From positions 1 to 11,359 of the forward strand of contig CALBXV010000550.1 of the NCBI GenBank assembly GCA_937890045.1: a stretch of DNA of 11,359 nucleotides. Reading direction: 5' to 3'. This document shows, piece by piece, positions 7,809-11,359 of the stretch (positions are counted from its first letter, which is position 1; every line of letters begins with the position of its first letter). A program made the position numbers and the translations under genes. This DNA is from an uncultured archaeon (GTDB lineage: Archaea > Thermoproteota > Nitrososphaeria > Nitrososphaerales > CALBXV01). The notes under the pieces are model-generated. The model made no database searches. It was not told the DNA's origin and saw only the letters and a list, made by a program, of their open reading frames with translations.

Positions 7809-8608
7809 GATACCAGTACCTCTGTTAGGTCAGCCAAGCCCTGTGTTATTTCCTTCATTCTATTAACTTCTAGATATAAATTAGCTATCTCTGGAATATT
7901 TGGAACTTTTTCTACAGCTACAAATAGGGGTAATAATCCAGGCATAGGAAAACCAAGCATCTTGCCAGTATTAATAGGATTATTTATTATTAAAGAATTG
8001 TCGCCTACTCCATCAGTTCCTTTTAGACCTTTATCATACAGTTGTATACTGTCTTTTCCTGCGCCAAAAACTACTTCTGATCCATCTCCAGAGATAACAT
8101 GTACATCGCCATCAGTATTAACAGCTATACCTCCTCTATCATTACCTAACACTTTTGTGTCTGCTGGATTCATTTCAGGTTGTGATTTTAAAGAGAATTC
8201 TGCATTAGCTACTGGAGGAATATTTGTTACTCTTGGAGTTGTATTGAAAATAAAAGCATACCCTTGTATATTTTCTTCAACAGGGGTATAATTAGAAAGT
8301 TTTCTATTCGGTGGTATTTTCATTTCGTCTAAACCTTTAAAATATAATTCCATCACCTCATACTTTAGTATAGATGGGGAATTTATTTCTTCAGGAGTAT
8401 TAAGTAATACACAGAAATGACGTTTTGGAGGACGGTCTCCTTTGGTTGAAAACCCCTCAACTGCTAATATCTGTCCATTCCAATACATTTCTGGATCAGA
8501 TTCAATTGCATCTTCTGGTAATGAAATATAAGTTCTCCTTACAGATAAAGCACCCTCTTTAAGTTGGTTCTGAGCCATCCGTGTTATTTGTTGTTGTGAA
8601 ATACTCAT
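7805..8608 (-). CDS. putative baseplate spike (gpV/gp5-like) protein
   Basis: The product is 267 residues. Its start is fixed by an in-frame TAG twelve bases upstream and an AGGAG six bases before the ATG. Its stop overlaps the next start as ATGA. Residues about 1-150 are mixed and not recognised. Residues about 158-195 (GGIAVNTDGDVHVISGDGSE, then VVFGAGKDSIQLYDKG) have the short Gly/Asp-turned strands of a spike beta-helix as in P2 gpV and the C-terminal part of T4 gp5. Residues about 235-265 look like a helix, unusual after a spike. No HxH iron-binding tip, PAAR motif or lysozyme domain is visible. Its position between the hub and the W/J genes is the usual place of the membrane-piercing spike. 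The call rests on that position plus the beta-helix look. A hub-connector or adaptor role is the alternative. Confidence 0.8.
   Translation of the reverse strand: MSISQQQITRMAQNQLKEGALSVRRTYISLPEDAIESDPEMYWNGQILAVEGFSTKGDRPPKRHFCVLLNTPEEINSPSILKYEVMELYFKGLDEMKIPPNRKLSNYTPVEENIQGYAFIFNTTPRVTNIPPVANAEFSLKSQPEMNPADTKVLGNDRGGIAVNTDGDVHVISGDGSEVVFGAGKDSIQLYDKGLKGTDGVGDNSLIINNPINTGKMLGFPMPGLLPLFVAVEKVPNIPEIANLYLEVNRMKEITQGLADLTEVLVS
7818..7822 (-). promoter_or_regulatory. Shine-Dalgarno of the 239-residue gene
   Basis: GAGGT on the minus strand lies nine bases before the ATG at 7806-7808, inside the coding end of the spike-like gene. Together with the ATGA overlap it supports this start. Confidence 0.6.
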
Positions 8609-8652
8609 TCTATTCTCCTATTTAGGTATGTCATTGTAACTATATTAATAAT
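8609..8652 (-). other. 44-nt intergenic gap with duplicated GGAGAATAGA
   Basis: This is the only real gap in the window. It carries the AGGAG (8615-8619) for the spike-like gene. The 10-mer GGAGAATAGA occurs at 8609-8618 and again at 8652-8661, where it spans the end of the hub gene. A nine-codon mini-ORF starts at 8634 and its TGA overlaps the spike gene's ATG as ATGA, but it has no ribosome binding site close by. No hairpin plus U-run is present, so there is no terminator here. Confidence 0.6.
8615..8619 (-). promoter_or_regulatory. Shine-Dalgarno of the spike-like gene
   Basis: AGGAG on the minus strand lies six bases before the ATG at 8606-8608. An in-frame TAG overlaps it, which leaves this ATG as the only sensible start. 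Confidence 0.8.
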
Positions 8653-11359
8653 CTATTCTCCCTGCATTGTCATTTCTAAAAGAGACATAACTCTGTTGAA
8701 TTGATTATTATCTCCTTGAAATTCTCCCCATAGAATTGTGTCTATTCCTCGAGGCGTTCCCATTATCCCTTCTAAACCAGCAACATATTCTTTTCCTTGA
8801 TATTCAAGAGGAATCCAAGCTAACTGGTTTTCTCCAGCAAGAAGTCCTGCTAGAAAGATTTTTCCAGTTGCGTATACGGTAAGAGAATCCCATATGGCGG
8901 ACCCTACCTCATAAGCTGTCCATACCCAGCCTACCCAGTTTAGAACTCTGAGTGCTCCTCCCATTAGAGAACTTCTAATACTTAGATTAGATATAGATTT
9001 ATCAATGATCTTATTCATAGCCCCTTTAGATTCTCTAGCAAATGTTTTTCGTTGCAAATTAATTAATCTATTCATTTGATTATTTATAGTTACTCCATTA
9101 GCATTTGCTCTAGTTGCTTTTTTAAGAACATCATCTATTGTTTTCTCTGCTGCAGCAAGAGCTTTTGGTGTCACTGTTCCTTCCACCGCTGCTAGCTGTA
9201 ATGAGGCTTTTAAACTATTACCATATCTTGTTATTTTGCTCTGTATTCTAAGTCTAGAAACAGACGGCCCTTTTGTTATACTAACAGTGTGGTGTTTTTT
9301 GGTCATCTTCTTCCAGTTTTTATATTTCTTTTTATAACTTGCTTGCGTTTCTTTTACATTTGTATTTGGATTTAATGTTTTTCCTTTTGTTGCTGCACCC
9401 TTTTTATAAAGTTCTCCTAACTCGTTCCACGCATGTAAGTCTGCTGTAGTCTGAAACATCTTTCCTGTAACTCTTGTTTGAGTATTATTTAATTTCGCAG
9501 TAGTACTTTTTCCTCCTTTTACGCCCCCAGTTTCACCAGATCCAGGTAAATCCGCCAGTATATCGTTAGTAAATTGTTTTGTAATCATGTTTCGTCTAGT
9601 ACCTTCTTTTGCATAAAGCTCGTGTGTTTCTACTGCTATTTTATACTCAGAGTTGGTCATATTCTTTTTTGTCATTTTTTTAAAGGTTTCTAGTTTTTTT
9701 ACCTTTTTAGCTTTTTCCAGGGCCACACTTGCCTCTTTTACATTAACTCCCCCCGCCGTTAAGTATTTTCCAAGTTTACCACCAATATTTCCTTGAAACG
9801 GATGTAACATTTTAGGTTTCATCGCAAACCAAATAGCTCCAATAGTAGCTGCATGCTTTAGAATAGTTCCCAATAGCCCCGCTGTCTGAATAGTCGCATG
9901 TAAACTAAGAACAAGATCATCAATTTGTTTAGAGGCGCTTTTGTAAGTTACACATAAATTAGGAACAACAGTAGTAGTGTAACCCCCTGTTGCTGAGATA
10001 GTATTTACAACTTGCTCAACTTCTATAGGACCATACATAGAAATACTATCATCATGTATAAATACTTGATCCCAGGGCTTTATGTGTGGATTTCCTAACA
10101 TAGTTAAAGTTCCCTGGTACATAGGCCTCATAACATTCATTAATACTTGCTGCGCTATTGCATGCTGAGTTAACATTGCAGCAGATTGCGTCTCTGAATT
10201 AGCGTTTTCGATATAGGCATTTGCTTCAAAGGTATTATAGAATAAGTTTGGATCTAAATTTTTCATATAGGTTTGATATGATCTAAGATAGTCAGGATCT
10301 TGATCATAGCTAATCCAAGCTTGGGCCCTATACTCAGCTTTAGAAATATTATTACTAGGATCAGGTTCATCATCATATAAAATTTCAACATGATTATACA
10401 TTTGATCAGCTGTTGCTATAATACTATTATCTATTATATCTTCATAGCTGTTCACAACATGAGTTCCTACAGTAGGTTTATACTGAAAAAGTTGATAACT
10501 TCCTCCTATAGCATTCATAGCACTTTCCAGATCTATCCTAACACCAGTTGCTTGCTTTCCAACTCCTGTTTTTTGTCTTTGTACATAGTTAGTCATTGCA
10601 TCGTACAGATCCTGTATAATTGCATAATCAATGTTTGATAGATAATGTGGATACATTTTGAATATGCGCTGTCTGGGGCCCCTCTTCAGCCCGCCCCATT
10701 CGTGAAAAAACATATAGTAAAAAACAGATTTCTTCTCCTCTTTATGGATACTTTCGAATGGAGAAGCTGTTCCACCACCAGGATCATATAATCTATTATA
10801 GTATCCCTTTGGCCTGTTTTTAACTTTGGCAGAATAGCTACTAGTACCGCTGCTTGTGGTAGTAGGATAATAATATATAAACTTCTTAAAGTTTGGATCA
10901 CCTTTCTTACTACTTGTTCCATCAGCTGTTCCTCCCTTAGTTCCTGTAATATAATCAATGTCTCCATCAATTAATGCCTTAAATATTCTGTGATCTGCAA
11001 GAGAATAAGTATATTGCGATGACTTCAAAATAGCAGTGGGTAGATATTTTCCATGAAGATCAGCTAATAGAAGTTGATGTAGAGTGTGTTTAGGAATATC
11101 TTCATCTTTATGTAAGAAGATGTTGTTTGGTTGGTGTTCTTCTTTAACCTTAAGAGTATTAGACATTACATTTCCTACGCTTTCTTTAATAAGGTTTGCG
11201 ACTCTATTCCATCCCTCAGATTCTAAAGTCTGAACAAACTTTGGTAATAATCTCTCATCGCTTCCCCAAATTACATCAGCTGTGTCGCTTTGGTAAACAC
11301 TAAACTTGGCTTTTCCCGGTGACGCAATATCCCACATGTTATTTAGTGTTATGCCTAAC
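8653..11359 (-). CDS. tail hub-like protein with long basic/hydrophobic C-terminal extension
   Basis: The frame has an ATG at 11335-11337 (894 codons to the TAG) but stays open to the right edge (reading LGITLNN before that Met), with no Shine-Dalgarno, so the real N-terminus probably lies outside the window. Residues below count from that Met. Residues about 300-455 resemble the hub family (P2 gpD, T4 gp27 and relatives): a helix, then GNPHIKPWDQVF (from residue 415) and MYGPIEVEQVV, the 'GxPxIKPGDxVxl...yGxxeVexV' signature of a hub beta domain. Such proteins join the tail tube to the spike. After this come a hydrophobic stretch (486-506), a lysine-rich zone with KKVKKLETFKKMTKK (about 540-559) and YKKKYKNWKKMTKK (about 667-683), and a Trp/Gly-rich hydrophobic part (792-841). 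Hub proteins are typically 350-450 residues, so about half of this one is additional. The neighbour genes fit a baseplate. The extension's function is unknown. Confidence 0.85.
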   Translation of the reverse strand, partial: LGITLNNMWDIASPGKAKFSVYQSDTADVIWGSDERLLPKFVQTLESEGWNRVANLIKESVGNVMSNTLKVKEEHQPNNIFLHKDEDIPKHTLHQLLLADLHGKYLPTAILKSSQYTYSLADHRIFKALIDGDIDYITGTKGGTADGTSSKKGDPNFKKFIYYYPTTTSSGTSSYSAKVKNRPKGYYNRLYDPGGGTASPFESIHKEEKKSVFYYMFFHEWGGLKRGPRQRIFKMYPHYLSNIDYAIIQDLYDAMTNYVQRQKTGVGKQATGVRIDLESAMNAIGGSYQLFQYKPTVGTHVVNSYEDIIDNSIIATADQMYNHVEILYDDEPDPSNNISKAEYRAQAWISYDQDPDYLRSYQTYMKNLDPNLFYNTFEANAYIENANSETQSAAMLTQHAIAQQVLMNVMRPMYQGTLTMLGNPHIKPWDQVFIHDDSISMYGPIEVEQVVNTISATGGYTTTVVPNLCVTYKSASKQIDDLVLSLHATIQTAGLLGTILKHAATIGAIWFAMKPKMLHPFQGNIGGKLGKYLTAGGVNVKEASVALEKAKKVKKLETFKKMTKKNMTNSEYKIAVETHELYAKEGTRRNMITKQFTNDILADLPGSGETGGVKGGKSTTAKLNNTQTRVTGKMFQTTADLHAWNELGELYKKGAATKGKTLNPNTNVKETQASYKKKYKNWKKMTKKHHTVSITKGPSVSRLRIQSKITRYGNSLKASLQLAAVEGTVTPKALAAAEKTIDDVLKKATRANANGVTINNQMNRLINLQRKTFARESKGAMNKIIDKSISNLSIRSSLMGGALRVLNWVGWVWTAYEVGSAIWDSLTVYATGKIFLAGLLAGENQLAWIPLEYQGKEYVAGLEGIMGTPRGIDTILWGEFQGDNNQFNRVMSLLEMTMQGE

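Noticed and set aside
8609..8652. Promoter or terminator in the only intergenic gap
   Set aside because: There is no hairpin with U-run, and the AT-rich bases do not give a convincing pair of -35/-10 boxes at proper spacing.
8653..9882. Polymorphic-toxin or peptidoglycan-hydrolase domain on the hub C-terminus
   Set aside because: The hydrophobic-then-polar layout recalls some toxin carriers, but no catalytic motif (lysozyme, NlpC/P60, HNH, LysM) can be seen.

Overview
The window reads as part of the tail module of a contractile-tailed (myovirus-type) bacteriophage or prophage. All credible genes lie on the minus strand, so transcription runs from high to low coordinates. The sequence is AT-rich by eye, densely coding, and free of tRNAs, integrase, CRISPR arrays or recognisable mobile elements. 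Clear AGGAG ribosome binding sites precede most genes, so the host probably initiates by Shine-Dalgarno pairing. That argues weakly against Bacteroidota. The host and the exact phage group cannot be named from the sequence alone.

In transcription order the genes are: a large tail-hub-like protein (8653 to the right edge, probably cut at its N-terminus by the window); a spike-like protein (7805-8608); a possible gp25/gpW-like wedge protein (7089-7808); a clear baseplate J / gp6-like protein (5881-7086); a 1417-residue baseplate/tail protein in the position of P2 gpI or T4 gp7 (1635-5888); and a tail protein rich in Ig-like and Fn3-like segments that runs off the left edge (1-1623). This hub, spike, W, J, I, fibre order is the classic order of contractile-tail baseplates and supports several calls whose sequences alone are weak. 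The genes are coupled: ATGA overlap, 8-nt overlap, ribosome binding sites inside the preceding gene's last codons, and one 44-nt gap. No promoter or terminator is visible, so the window looks like the interior of a late operon.

Together the products would build the central hub and spike, the wedge ring around it (W and J), a very large wedge or peripheral protein, and the first host-facing Ig-bearing protein. I see no convincing new biological system. The points most worth a second look are: the hub's roughly 400-residue lysine-rich C-terminal extension with two hydrophobic segments; an insert-like zone in the 1417-residue protein carrying a Trp-Asp pentapeptide repeat and two cysteine motifs; the start of that protein, which appears to depend on translational coupling; and a perfect 9-bp hairpin inside the last gene.
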